9,831 nt of DNA. Origin: a bacterium MnTg04 (lineage in GTDB: Bacteria; Pseudomonadota; Gammaproteobacteria; Steroidobacterales; MnTg04). The notes beneath the pieces were generated by a model. That model ran no database searches, was not told the DNA's origin, and saw only the letters and a program-made list of their open reading frames with translations. The number at the start of each line of letters is the position of its first letter. The first letter of the stretch is position 1. The stretch lies in assembly GCA_008975185.1 (NCBI GenBank), contig BFAU01000114.1:1-9831 (forward strand), written 5' to 3'. Positions 1 through 6,540 of this stretch are shown here, one piece after another. A program made the translations under genes and the position numbers.

Positions 1-822
1 CAATACGAGCGGCGGCAGATCGCTGGTGGCCGGTGGCTCGAACAGCGGGACTTGACGCTCTCTATACACTCTTTCGCTGACCGCTGGCCTGGCAGACAAG
101 GGTTCGATTTTGGGAGGAGTTTTACTTTTGGCTTTGCGCTGTTGCTCCCGGACATGCTCTTTGCGGGCTTGTTTTGCGCGCATGCCGGCAATGTGCTCGC
201 CGAGCCATTTCAATCTCAAGGCCAGCCATTCGATACCCCACAGCGTCAGGCGGCCCAGCCTGTCCATGACCGCAATCCATGAAATACCGAGGAAAAGCGA
301 CACGCCGGCCAGCCAGACCGCCAGTAACAGCAAGGTTGCTCCCAGGAAACTCAGCAAACCGGACAGGCTTTGCCCAATCGCATCGCCAAGAATCCCGCCG
401 CCGGTATGCGGCAAGCCGGTGCTGCTGAAATGCAGGGAAGCGAGCCCGCACGAGGTCGCCAGCGTGACCAGAAAACCCAGCCCCCGGAACCACAATGTGG
501 ACTGGTCGAGCAATGCGGCGTCGTCCCGGGCTTGATACAACAGAAAACCGGCGTAGGCGAGCATGACCGGAAACAAGAAAGCGGGCCGGCCAAACAACAA
601 CAGGAAAAAATCGGCCAGCCAGGCGCCGGCCGGTCCGATCGCATTATCGACCGACTCGCCGCCCGCCGCCCGAAAACCCGGGTCCGCCGTGCTGTAACTG
701 ATTAACGAAACCAGGAAAATAACCGCCAGCATTCCGAAAACCCACAGTGCGCCCTCCCTGAGCGCCCGGCGGACCGAATTGTTCAAGAGCGAATCCTGCT
801 TGATTCCCTTGCCAACGATCAA
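1..822 (-). CDS. ftsK: DNA translocase FtsK, N-terminal part (cut by window edge)
   Basis: The frame is open from a TTG at 822 to base 1, giving 274 residues. FtsK is anchored at the division septum by its N-terminal domain, and its C-terminal AAA+ motor pumps DNA and helps resolve chromosome dimers. Only the membrane domain and the start of the linker are here. Hydrophobic segments lie near residues 25-44, 68-97, 110-131 and 157-183. Family-like stretches are SYSTADPGF (42-50), GPAGAWLAD (63-71) and GGGILGDAIG (141-150); the second closely resembles the E. coli FtsK sequence as I remember it. From about residue 205 the protein becomes charged and Lys/Arg-rich, then Pro-rich, like the FtsK linker. 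TTG is chosen because an AGGA lies six bases upstream and an in-frame TAA (838-840) leaves almost no room for an earlier start; the next ATG falls inside the first membrane segment. The motor domain lies beyond the window. Confidence 0.93.
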   Translation of the reverse strand, partial: MIVGKGIKQDSLLNNSVRRALREGALWVFGMLAVIFLVSLISYSTADPGFRAAGGESVDNAIGPAGAWLADFFLLLFGRPAFLFPVMLAYAGFLLYQARDDAALLDQSTLWFRGLGFLVTLATSCGLASLHFSSTGLPHTGGGILGDAIGQSLSGLLSFLGATLLLLAVWLAGVSLFLGISWIAVMDRLGRLTLWGIEWLALRLKWLGEHIAGMRAKQARKEHVREQQRKAKSKTPPKIEPLSARPAVSERVYRERQVPLFEPPATSDLPPLVL

Positions 823-828
823 GATTAA

Positions 829-832
829 TCCT
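829..832 (-). promoter_or_regulatory. Ribosome binding site deciding the TTG start of ftsK
   Basis: On the minus strand AGGA is followed by a six-base spacer and then TTG at 822. No ATG or GTG is available between the in-frame TAA at 838-840 and this TTG, so the site supports a TTG start. The call is from sequence only. Confidence 0.6.
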
Positions 833-843
833 ATTGGTTAGAA

Positions 844-858
844 ATGCTTAATAAGCAT
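844..858. promoter_or_regulatory. 15-base AT-rich palindrome upstream of ftsK
   Basis: ATGCTTA and TAAGCAT form a perfect 7-base inverted repeat around a single A (851). It lies in the 57-base gap between ald and ftsK, which is strikingly AT-rich compared with its surroundings. It overlaps the candidate -10 of ftsK, so it could be an operator. It does not match the LexA consensus that controls an ftsK promoter in E. coli, and the AT-rich stem with no U-tract argues against a terminator. No binding protein can be assigned. Confidence 0.4.
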
Positions 859-882
859 ATGATTTAAATAGTTATTAGTCTA
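854..882 (-). promoter_or_regulatory. Candidate sigma-70 promoter for ftsK
   Basis: On the minus strand TAGACT (877-882, four of six consensus bases, overlapping the ald stop codon) is followed by a 17-base AT-rich spacer and TATGCT (854-859, four of six). The spacing is ideal but both hexamers are weak, so ftsK could also be read through from ald. Confidence 0.3.
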
Positions 883-1938
883 CTTAAACAGCGCCGGGTG
901 GACGATTTCCCCAGCCTCTACATTGATGCCCTTCCGCAGATCTTCCGACTGCCGCCAGTCGGCGGATGTCAGGCGCATGGCATACGGCGCGATCGCCGCC
1001 GACAGCGCCTGCGAAGAGGTCCTGGGCACCGCGCCCGGCATATTGGTCACGGCAAAATGGGTCACGCCTTCCCAGACATAGGTCGGATCGTCATAGGTCC
1101 TCGGCCGGGTTGTTTCGACACAGCCCCCCTGGTCGACCGAAATATCGACCACCACGCTGCCCGGCTGCATGGATTTGACCATCTCCGAGCTGACCACATG
1201 CGGCGCGCGTTCGCCGGTAACCAGCACGGCGCCGACAACGATATCCGCGCTCTGTACGGCTCTCGCAACGTCCTCGGTATGCGGATAAAGGCCGGTCACG
1301 TTGGCCCCGAGGGCGCGCGCCTTTACCAGCTTGTCCCGGTCCATGTCGAAAACCACGACCTCGGCGCCCAGACCGGCCGCCACGATTGCCGCGTTGCCGC
1401 CAGCGACTCCGCCGCCCAGGATCACTACCTTGCCTCGCTTGGACGCCGGCACACCGCCGAGCAATATACCCTTGCCGCCTTGCGGCTGGTGCAACAGGTG
1501 GGTCGCAATCTGGATCGACAAGCGGCCGGCGATATCGCTCATCGGCGCGAGCAGCGGTAAGCGGCCGTGCTGATCTTCCACGGTCTCGAAGGCGACTGCG
1601 GTCAGGCCAATATCGCAAAGCGACCGGGTCAGCTCGGGGAGCGCGGCCAGGTGCAGATAACAAAACATCAAATGGTCTTTACGCAGGTGTTTGAGGTCTT
1701 CGGCGACGGGCTCCTTGACCTTGACCACCATCTCGGCGGACCCGTAAACCTCTTCGGCCGTAGCCAGAATCTTGACGCCAACCGCCACAAAATGGTCGTC
1801 CCCGTAGCCGCTCTTAACGCCGCCATTCTTCTCCACAAAAACTTCGTGTCCCGCACGGACGAGTTCCGCGCAGGCCGCGGGTATCAGACCGACCCGGCCC
1901 TCAAGCGGCTTCAGTTCACGGGGCACGCCAATTCGCAT
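880..1938 (-). CDS. ald: Alanine dehydrogenase (NAD+)
   Basis: 352 residues. The enzyme reversibly deaminates L-alanine to pyruvate and ammonia with NAD+, in the cytoplasm. Residues matching those known in the family are Arg15, Lys75 and His96 (in YLHLA) for substrate binding and catalysis, and Asp269 in ISVDQGG. The Rossmann motif GGGVAG is at 175-180, and Asp198, at the end of the second strand, fits NAD rather than NADP. The signature NMPGAVPRTS spans 299-308. The ATG follows a strong GAAGGAG (1944-1950) with a five-base spacer. The protein ends at HPALFK, about 15-20 residues earlier than the roughly 370-residue form usual in the family; the bases after the stop do not continue the reading, so it looks like a natural short C-terminus. 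It is divergent from trxB and lies upstream of ftsK on the same strand. Confidence 0.96.
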   Translation of the reverse strand: MRIGVPRELKPLEGRVGLIPAACAELVRAGHEVFVEKNGGVKSGYGDDHFVAVGVKILATAEEVYGSAEMVVKVKEPVAEDLKHLRKDHLMFCYLHLAALPELTRSLCDIGLTAVAFETVEDQHGRLPLLAPMSDIAGRLSIQIATHLLHQPQGGKGILLGGVPASKRGKVVILGGGVAGGNAAIVAAGLGAEVVVFDMDRDKLVKARALGANVTGLYPHTEDVARAVQSADIVVGAVLVTGERAPHVVSSEMVKSMQPGSVVVDISVDQGGCVETTRPRTYDDPTYVWEGVTHFAVTNMPGAVPRTSSQALSAAIAPYAMRLTSADWRQSEDLRKGINVEAGEIVHPALFK

Positions 1939-2127
1939 GATTTCTCCTTCTTTTTGCTGTCGAGCGCACAGTTAATTACCATTGTCGCCTGGCCGGTTTG
2001 CTCTGGTCGAATGTCATCGCCCGCAGGCGGCGACAGGCTCAGACTCTTGCTGACGGGAACCGGATGTTATCAGGCTTCAAGCCCCGTGACTCCTGTGCTG
2101 TGTGACTTGGATGAAAGGAAATTATAC
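1939..2127. other. Divergent intergenic region between ald and trxB
   Basis: These 189 bases must carry the start signals of both ald (minus) and trxB (plus). I see the two ribosome binding sites and a short AT-rich patch near 1970-1980 that could hold a promoter or a regulator site, but no hexamer pair I would defend. The trxB reading frame stays open through this stretch by chance; the predicted residues do not resemble any thioredoxin reductase extension. No RNA gene or riboswitch is evident. Confidence 0.5.
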
Positions 2128-3090
2128 ATGAGCGACACCAGGCATAGCCGTCTGTTGATACTGGGTTCCGGCCCCGCTGGATACGCAGCCGCAGTTTACG
2201 CAGCGCGGGCCAACCTGGCCCCGGTCCTGATTGCCGGCGTGGAGCAAGGCGGCCAGTTGATGACGACGACCGATGTAGACAACTGGCCAGGCGACGTGGA
2301 AGGGCTGCAAGGCCCCGAGCTGATGGACCGCATGGCGCGGCACGCACAAAGGTTCGATACCGAAATTATCAACGATCATATCAACAAGGCCGAGCTGAGC
2401 CGGCGGCCATTCCTGCTGACCGGCGACAGCGGGCTGTATAGCTGCGATGCCCTGATCATCGCGACCGGCGCCAGCGCCCGCTACCTGGGGCTGGAGTCCG
2501 AGGAAAAATACAAAGGCCGTGGCGTATCCGCCTGTGCGACCTGTGACGGGTTCTTTTATCGCGGCCAGGAAGTGGTTGTAATCGGTGGCGGCAACACGGC
2601 GGTTGAGGAAGCAATATACCTGTCCAACATCGCGTCGAAGGTTACCCTGGTTCATCGCCGGGACAAACTGCGTGCGGAAAAAATGTTGCAGGATAAACTG
2701 TTTGCCAAATGCGGCGATAAGGGCACCGTCAGCGTCGCCTGGAACGAAACGCTTGATGAAGTACTTGGCGATGACACGGGCGTAACCGGCGTTCGTCTGC
2801 GCAGTACCGCAAATACCTCGGATAAGCGTGAGTTGTCGGTGCATGGTGTTTTCATCGCCATCGGCCACGACCCGAACACCGGTCTTTTTGCCGGCCAGCT
2901 CGAGATGGAAAACGGCTATATCCAGATTCGTTCAGGCCTGAAAGGCAATGTCACCGCCGCCAGCGTCGCGGGCGTGTTCGCGGCTGGCGATGTTGCCGAT
3001 CAGGTATACCGGCAAGCAGTCACATCGTCCGGGTTCGGTTGCATGGCTGCGCTGGATGCCGAAAAATACCTGGAGACGCTGGAGCCCTGA
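2128..3090 (+). CDS. trxB: Thioredoxin reductase (NADPH)
   Basis: 320 residues, nearly the same length as the E. coli enzyme (321). This cytoplasmic FAD flavoprotein transfers electrons from NADPH to thioredoxin. The FAD-binding GSGPAG is at 13-18. The redox-active CATC is at 136-139, followed by DGFFYRG. The NADPH-binding GGGNTA is at 153-158, with the phosphate-binding HRR at 176-178, and the C-terminal FAD motif AAGDV is at 285-289. The ATG is chosen because AAAGGAA (2114-2120) lies seven bases upstream and the N-terminus then aligns with the family; the same frame is open back to 1567, but that part is antisense to ald. In E. coli cydDC lies between trxB and aat; here aat follows directly. 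All key residues are intact. Confidence 0.98.
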   Translation: MSDTRHSRLLILGSGPAGYAAAVYAARANLAPVLIAGVEQGGQLMTTTDVDNWPGDVEGLQGPELMDRMARHAQRFDTEIINDHINKAELSRRPFLLTGDSGLYSCDALIIATGASARYLGLESEEKYKGRGVSACATCDGFFYRGQEVVVIGGGNTAVEEAIYLSNIASKVTLVHRRDKLRAEKMLQDKLFAKCGDKGTVSVAWNETLDEVLGDDTGVTGVRLRSTANTSDKRELSVHGVFIAIGHDPNTGLFAGQLEMENGYIQIRSGLKGNVTAASVAGVFAAGDVADQVYRQAVTSSGFGCMAALDAEKYLETLEP

Positions 3091-3131
3091 TGCCGGCGCC
3101 GAACATGCGGATTCATGGTTGCCGGCGATGA
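3090..3131 (+). CDS. Possible 13-codon coupling mini-ORF between trxB and aat
   Basis: ATG at 3090-3092 overlaps the trxB stop (TGATG) and is preceded by GGAG at 3081-3084 with a five-base spacer, a good Shine-Dalgarno arrangement. The frame reads MPAPNMRIHGCRR and stops at TGA 3129-3131, which overlaps the aat start codon (ATGA). The aat start itself has no visible Shine-Dalgarno sequence. The arrangement would let ribosomes finishing trxB re-initiate on the mini-ORF and then on aat. The peptide resembles nothing I know and may have no function of its own. The overlap could also be chance. Confidence 0.35.
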   Translation: MPAPNMRIHGCRR

Positions 3132-3895
3132 CCGGAAGAGTTGCACAGGGGCTGGTCTGGCTGGATGCTGATGATCCGGTCGATCAGTTCCCGGATCCGG
3201 AGCAGGCGCTACCCAAACCAAACGGCCTGCTCGCCGCCGGCGGCGACCTCTCCCCTGCGCGCGTCCTTGCCGCATACCGGCAGGGCATCTTCCCGTGGTA
3301 CCAGGACGGCCAGCCGATACTTTGGTGGTCACCCGATCCGCGGGCGGTAATCCCTGTCGGCCGGATGCACATCAGCCGCGGTCTTCGCCGCCTGCTCCGC
3401 AGCGGCCGTTATCAGCTTAGTCTGGATCAGGATTGCGCCGGGGTCATCAACGGATGCATGGGGCCACGCAACGGCCGTGCCGGGACCTGGATTACCGCGG
3501 ATATGCGCCTGGTCTATCTCGAGCTCCACGCCATGGGCCACGTCCATTCGATCGAAGTCTGGGATGACCATACCCTGGTCGGCGGGCTATACGGCATCGC
3601 ACTGGGCCGCGTGTTTTGCGGAGAATCCATGTTCAGCGTGCACAAAAATGCATCCAAGGTCGCGATGGCCTGTCTGGATCGATTACTCTACGAAACCGGG
3701 TTTGAAATGATGGATTGCCAGATGTACACGCCACACTTGGGCAGTCTCGGTGCACAGGCGATGCCGCGGCGCCGGTACCTCGAAAAACTCAAGGACTGGT
3801 CCGGGAAACCACCGACCCGCACACCCTGGCCGGCGATCGCCCGCAGCAGCGCGAATTTCGACGCATGGCGGAGACCGGCTAATTCGCCTGATTGA
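3128..3895 (+). CDS. aat: Leucyl/phenylalanyl-tRNA--protein transferase
   Basis: 255 residues. Aat transfers Leu or Phe from aminoacyl-tRNA onto proteins with N-terminal Lys or Arg, making them substrates of ClpS and ClpAP. Family blocks in order are NGLLAAGGDLSP (32-43), GIFPWY (53-58), WWSPDPRAV (66-74), GTWIT (119-123), HSIEVW (140-145), GRVFCGESMFS (160-170), DCQ (196-198) and PRRRYL (213-218). Asp196 and Gln198 match the catalytic pair of the E. coli enzyme, and Glu166 sits in the conserved GES. It is about 20 residues longer than the E. coli protein, mostly in an Arg/Pro-rich C-terminus. The frame is open upstream into trxB; the ATG at 3128 was chosen because family similarity begins shortly after it. 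An in-frame TTG at 3119 is the main alternative, and neither has a clear ribosome binding site. It lies 37 bases after trxB. Confidence 0.95.
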   Translation: MTGRVAQGLVWLDADDPVDQFPDPEQALPKPNGLLAAGGDLSPARVLAAYRQGIFPWYQDGQPILWWSPDPRAVIPVGRMHISRGLRRLLRSGRYQLSLDQDCAGVINGCMGPRNGRAGTWITADMRLVYLELHAMGHVHSIEVWDDHTLVGGLYGIALGRVFCGESMFSVHKNASKVAMACLDRLLYETGFEMMDCQMYTPHLGSLGAQAMPRRRYLEKLKDWSGKPPTRTPWPAIARSSANFDAWRRPANSPD

Positions 3896-3965
3896 CCGGA
3901 TTCCGTTTGCAAAGCATCGGTAGTTTCCGCAGAATGCGCGGGCCTGAACTGAACATTGAAACTAC
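3896..3965 (+). promoter_or_regulatory. Leader of infA, with a possible weak promoter
   Basis: The 70 bases between aat and infA hold a weak pair, TTTGCA and CAGAAT, separated by 18 bases, and a small CGCA/TGCG hairpin near the second hexamer. An in-frame TGA at 3957-3959 limits the possible infA starts. No Shine-Dalgarno sequence is visible in front of the GTG. Read-through from aat is equally possible. Confidence 0.2.
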
Positions 3966-4184
3966 GTGCCAAAAGAAGAAGCCATACAAATGGAAGGCAA
4001 GGTCACCGAGACCTTGCCCAACACCATGTTCCGGGTCGAACTGGAAAACGGCCACGTCGTTACGGCCCATATCAGCGGGAAAATGCGCAAGCATTATATT
4101 CGCATCCTGACCGGTGATAACGTTACCGTAGAACTGACCCCATACGATCTTTCCAAGGGAAGAATCATCTACCGCAGCCGGTAG
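3966..4184 (+). CDS. infA: Translation initiation factor IF-1
   Basis: 72 residues, the same length as E. coli IF-1. The protein is a single OB-fold that binds the ribosomal A site and works with IF-2 and IF-3 during initiation. The core, with TLPNTMFRVELENGHVVTAH starting at residue 16, then ISGKMRK and ILTGD, and the end YDLSKGRII, is nearly identical to the E. coli protein as I remember it. The start is GTG: an in-frame TGA lies only two codons upstream at 3957-3959, so the only other choice is the ATG at 3990 (Met9), which would remove the conserved N-terminus (KEE.I.MEG). No Shine-Dalgarno sequence is visible before the GTG. The gene converges with clpA, 78 bases apart. Confidence 0.97.
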   Translation: MPKEEAIQMEGKVTETLPNTMFRVELENGHVVTAHISGKMRKHYIRILTGDNVTVELTPYDLSKGRIIYRSR

Positions 4185-4206
4185 ATCCTTTGGCTCTCTT
4201 CGTTAC

Positions 4207-4225
4207 TCGGTGGCGGTCGCCCCGA
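4207..4225. terminator. Possible hairpin between convergent infA and clpA
   Basis: TCGG, a bulged T, GGC, a GGTC loop, then GCCCCGA form a seven-pair GC-rich stem in the 78-base convergent gap. It could stop transcription from either side, but neither strand has a U-tract after it, so it is not a canonical intrinsic terminator. No tRNA gene is present in this gap, unlike E. coli, which has serW between infA and clpA. Confidence 0.25.
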
Positions 4226-4262
4226 TGAACCCCGGGCCGGTCAACAATGAGACCCGTCCCGC

Positions 4263-6521
4263 TTATTCAACCTTGTCGAGTTCCAGTACCTTCGTGATTT
4301 TGAGGACCAGCTTGTCGTTCGCGTCGGTGGTAACCCGTACATGGCCACCGGCAGATAAATCGCCAAACAACAGTTCTTCGGCGAGTGGGCGCTTTATTTC
4401 TTCCTGGATCAGGCGCGCCATGGGTCGGGCGCCCATTTTTTCGTCGTAACCGTGCCGGGCGACCCAGGCTCTCGCCTCCTGATCGACATCCAGGCTGACG
4501 TTTTTCTGCTCAAGTTGTGCTTCGAGCTCGAGCAACAGTTTGTCCGCCACCAGTTGAATAATTTCCGAATCGAGAGCCTTGAACTGGATAATGCCGTCCA
4601 GCCGGTTGCGAAACTCGGGTGAAAAAAGTTTCTTGATCGCCTTCATGCCATCGCTTGAATGATCCTGTTCGGTAAATCCGATGGAGGCACGGCTCATTTC
4701 TCCGCTGCCAGCATTCGTCGTCATGATCAGGATCGCATTCTTGAAATCCGTGCGCCTGCCGTTATTGTCGGTCAGCGTGCCGTGATCCATCACCTGCAAC
4801 AGTATATTGAACACATCCGGGTGCGCCTTTTCGATTTCATCCAGCAGCAAAACGCAATGCGGGGTTTTGGTTACCTGCTCGGTCAGCAGACCGCCCTCGT
4901 CATAACCGACGTACCCTGGTGGTGCACCAATGAGGCGGGAAACGGTGTGCCGTTCCATGTATTCAGACATATCGAAACGCAGCAATTCGATCCCGAGCGC
5001 CAGGGCCAGCTGCCTTGAAACCTCTGTTTTGCCAACGCCTGTGGGGCCGGAAAAAAGAAAACTGCCTACCGGCCGGGTTTCATCGGCGAGACCCGACCTG
5101 GCCATTTTTATCGCGGAGGCCAGCGAACCGATCGCCGCATCCTGCCCGAAAATCACCAGCTTCATATCCCTTTCCAGGTTCTTGAGCAAGTTACGATCCG
5201 AAGCGGATACGCTGCGCGGCGGTATCCGCGCCATGCGCGCGATAATTTCCTCGATCAATTCGACAGACACGTTATCCGGCCTTTGTTCTTCCTCGAGCAA
5301 ACGAATCTTCGCGCCCGCTTCATCGATCACATCGATTGCCTTGTCGGGCAAGCGCCGATCGTTGATATGGCGTGCCGACAGCTCGGCGGCCGCTTGCAAG
5401 GCTGAATCCGGGTATTTCACGCCATGGTGTTCCTCAAACCGCGACTTGAGTCCTTTGAGGATCGCAACCGTTTCATCCACTGAAGGCTCAGTAATGTCGA
5501 CTTTTTGGAATCGCCTTGCCAATGCGTGGTCTTTTTCGAAAATTCCCCGAAACTCTTCATAGGTCGTCGAACCGATACACCGCAGACGGCCGTTGGCCAG
5601 CACCGGCTTGATCAGGTTCGACGCATCCATTACGCTTCCCGATGCCGAGCCGGCGCCGATTACCGTGTGAATCTCGTCAATAAAAAGCACCGATGAAGGA
5701 TCTTTTTCCAGTTCGGCAAACACGCCCTTGAGCCGCTTCTCGAAATCACCGCGGTATTTGGTGCCCGCAACCAGGGCGCCCATGTCCAGCGAATATATGG
5801 TCGTATTCCTCAGCAGATCGGGAACCTTTTTCTCGACGATGAGTTTCGCCAGGCCTTCGGCCATCGCCGTTTTGCCAACACCGGCATCGCCGACAAACAA
5901 AGGATTGTTTTTCCGCCGACGGCAGAGAATTTGTATCGTGCGCTGAATTTCATCCGTGCGGCCGATCAACGGGTCGATGCGACCGGCCTGTGCCATCTCG
6001 TTCAGGTTGCTGGCATACAAGCCAAGCGGGCTGGCCGGCATATCGGCATCTTCCTGCCCGCCGCCTGCACTATCGGTCGTGTCACCGGCAATCGGCGCCA
6101 GGCCGTGAGACAGGTAATTAACGACATCCAGGCGTTCGATATCCTGCTGGTTGAGCAGGTAAAGCGCTTGGGATTGTTTTTCGGAGAAAATCGCAACCAG
6201 TACATTTTGCGTGGTTACTTCTTTCTTGCCGGAGGACTGCACATGGAACAACGCTCTTTGCAACACCCTCTGAAAACCCAGGGTCGGTTGCACTTCCCTT
6301 TCCGAGCCGTCCTCTATCAACGGCGTCGTCTCAGCGACGAACGATTGCAAGTCTTTCTTCAGCCCGCTGATATCGGCGCCACAGGATATCAGCAGCTCCC
6401 TGACCCGTATCTCATCCAGCAAGACCAGCAGCAGATGCTCCACGGTCATGAATTCGTGACGCATCTCGCGCGCCCCGCGAAAGGCGTCGTTCAGACAAAG
6501 TTCGAGTTCCCTGCTAAGCAT
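4263..6521 (-). CDS. clpA: ATP-dependent Clp protease ATP-binding subunit ClpA
   Basis: 752 residues (E. coli 758). ClpA is a hexameric AAA+ unfoldase that feeds substrates into ClpP, including N-degron proteins brought by ClpS. The Clp N-domain covers about 1-140. The first ATPase module has Walker A GDAGVGKT (211-218), Walker B VLFIDE (278-283) and pore-loop KYRG (255-258). The second has Walker A GPTGVGKT (492-499), Walker B VLLLDE (557-562) and pore-loop GYVG (536-539). IGF at 614-616 matches the ClpP-docking loop, where E. coli ClpA has IGL. There is no long middle coiled-coil domain, which excludes ClpB and ClpC. The ATG at 6521 is chosen because MLSRELEL aligns with the E. coli N-terminus; a GTG at 6545 would lie inside clpS. 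The start is two bases after the clpS stop, and purine-rich GGAAGAAAG within the end of clpS may serve as its ribosome site. Confidence 0.98.
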   Translation of the reverse strand: MLSRELELCLNDAFRGAREMRHEFMTVEHLLLVLLDEIRVRELLISCGADISGLKKDLQSFVAETTPLIEDGSEREVQPTLGFQRVLQRALFHVQSSGKKEVTTQNVLVAIFSEKQSQALYLLNQQDIERLDVVNYLSHGLAPIAGDTTDSAGGGQEDADMPASPLGLYASNLNEMAQAGRIDPLIGRTDEIQRTIQILCRRRKNNPLFVGDAGVGKTAMAEGLAKLIVEKKVPDLLRNTTIYSLDMGALVAGTKYRGDFEKRLKGVFAELEKDPSSVLFIDEIHTVIGAGSASGSVMDASNLIKPVLANGRLRCIGSTTYEEFRGIFEKDHALARRFQKVDITEPSVDETVAILKGLKSRFEEHHGVKYPDSALQAAAELSARHINDRRLPDKAIDVIDEAGAKIRLLEEEQRPDNVSVELIEEIIARMARIPPRSVSASDRNLLKNLERDMKLVIFGQDAAIGSLASAIKMARSGLADETRPVGSFLFSGPTGVGKTEVSRQLALALGIELLRFDMSEYMERHTVSRLIGAPPGYVGYDEGGLLTEQVTKTPHCVLLLDEIEKAHPDVFNILLQVMDHGTLTDNNGRRTDFKNAILIMTTNAGSGEMSRASIGFTEQDHSSDGMKAIKKLFSPEFRNRLDGIIQFKALDSEIIQLVADKLLLELEAQLEQKNVSLDVDQEARAWVARHGYDEKMGARPMARLIQEEIKRPLAEELLFGDLSAGGHVRVTTDANDKLVLKITKVLELDKVE

Positions 6522-6540
6522 GGTCAGCTTTCTTCCATAG
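6522..6540 (-). promoter_or_regulatory. clpS-clpA translational coupling junction
   Basis: On the minus strand the last clpS codons contain GGAAGAAAG, then the TGA stop at 6524-6526, two bases, and the clpA ATG at 6519-6521. Such a junction normally couples translation of the second gene to the first and would help balance adaptor and unfoldase. It also settles the clpA start, since the upstream GTG at 6545 would lie within clpS. Confidence 0.6.

Noticed and set aside
844..858. LexA box in front of ftsK
   Set aside because: The palindrome lacks the CTG...CAG ends of the LexA consensus.
898..1560. 220-codon open frame on the plus strand
   Set aside because: It is antisense to ald and is explained by codon bias of the real gene.
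1567..2127. Upstream extension of the trxB frame (187 extra codons)
   Set aside because: It runs antisense through ald, the residues do not resemble a reductase domain, and the ATG at 2128 has a good ribosome site and the correct family N-terminus.
2122..2868. 248-codon open frame on the minus strand
   Set aside because: It is antisense to trxB, whose motifs are all intact, and shows no recognisable family.
2948..3127. Upstream extension of the aat frame
   Set aside because: It lies inside trxB in another frame, and Aat similarity begins only after about 3128.
4185..4262. tRNA-Ser gene as found between infA and clpA in E. coli
   Set aside because: The gap is only 78 bases and shows no cloverleaf or TTCGA-type T-loop.
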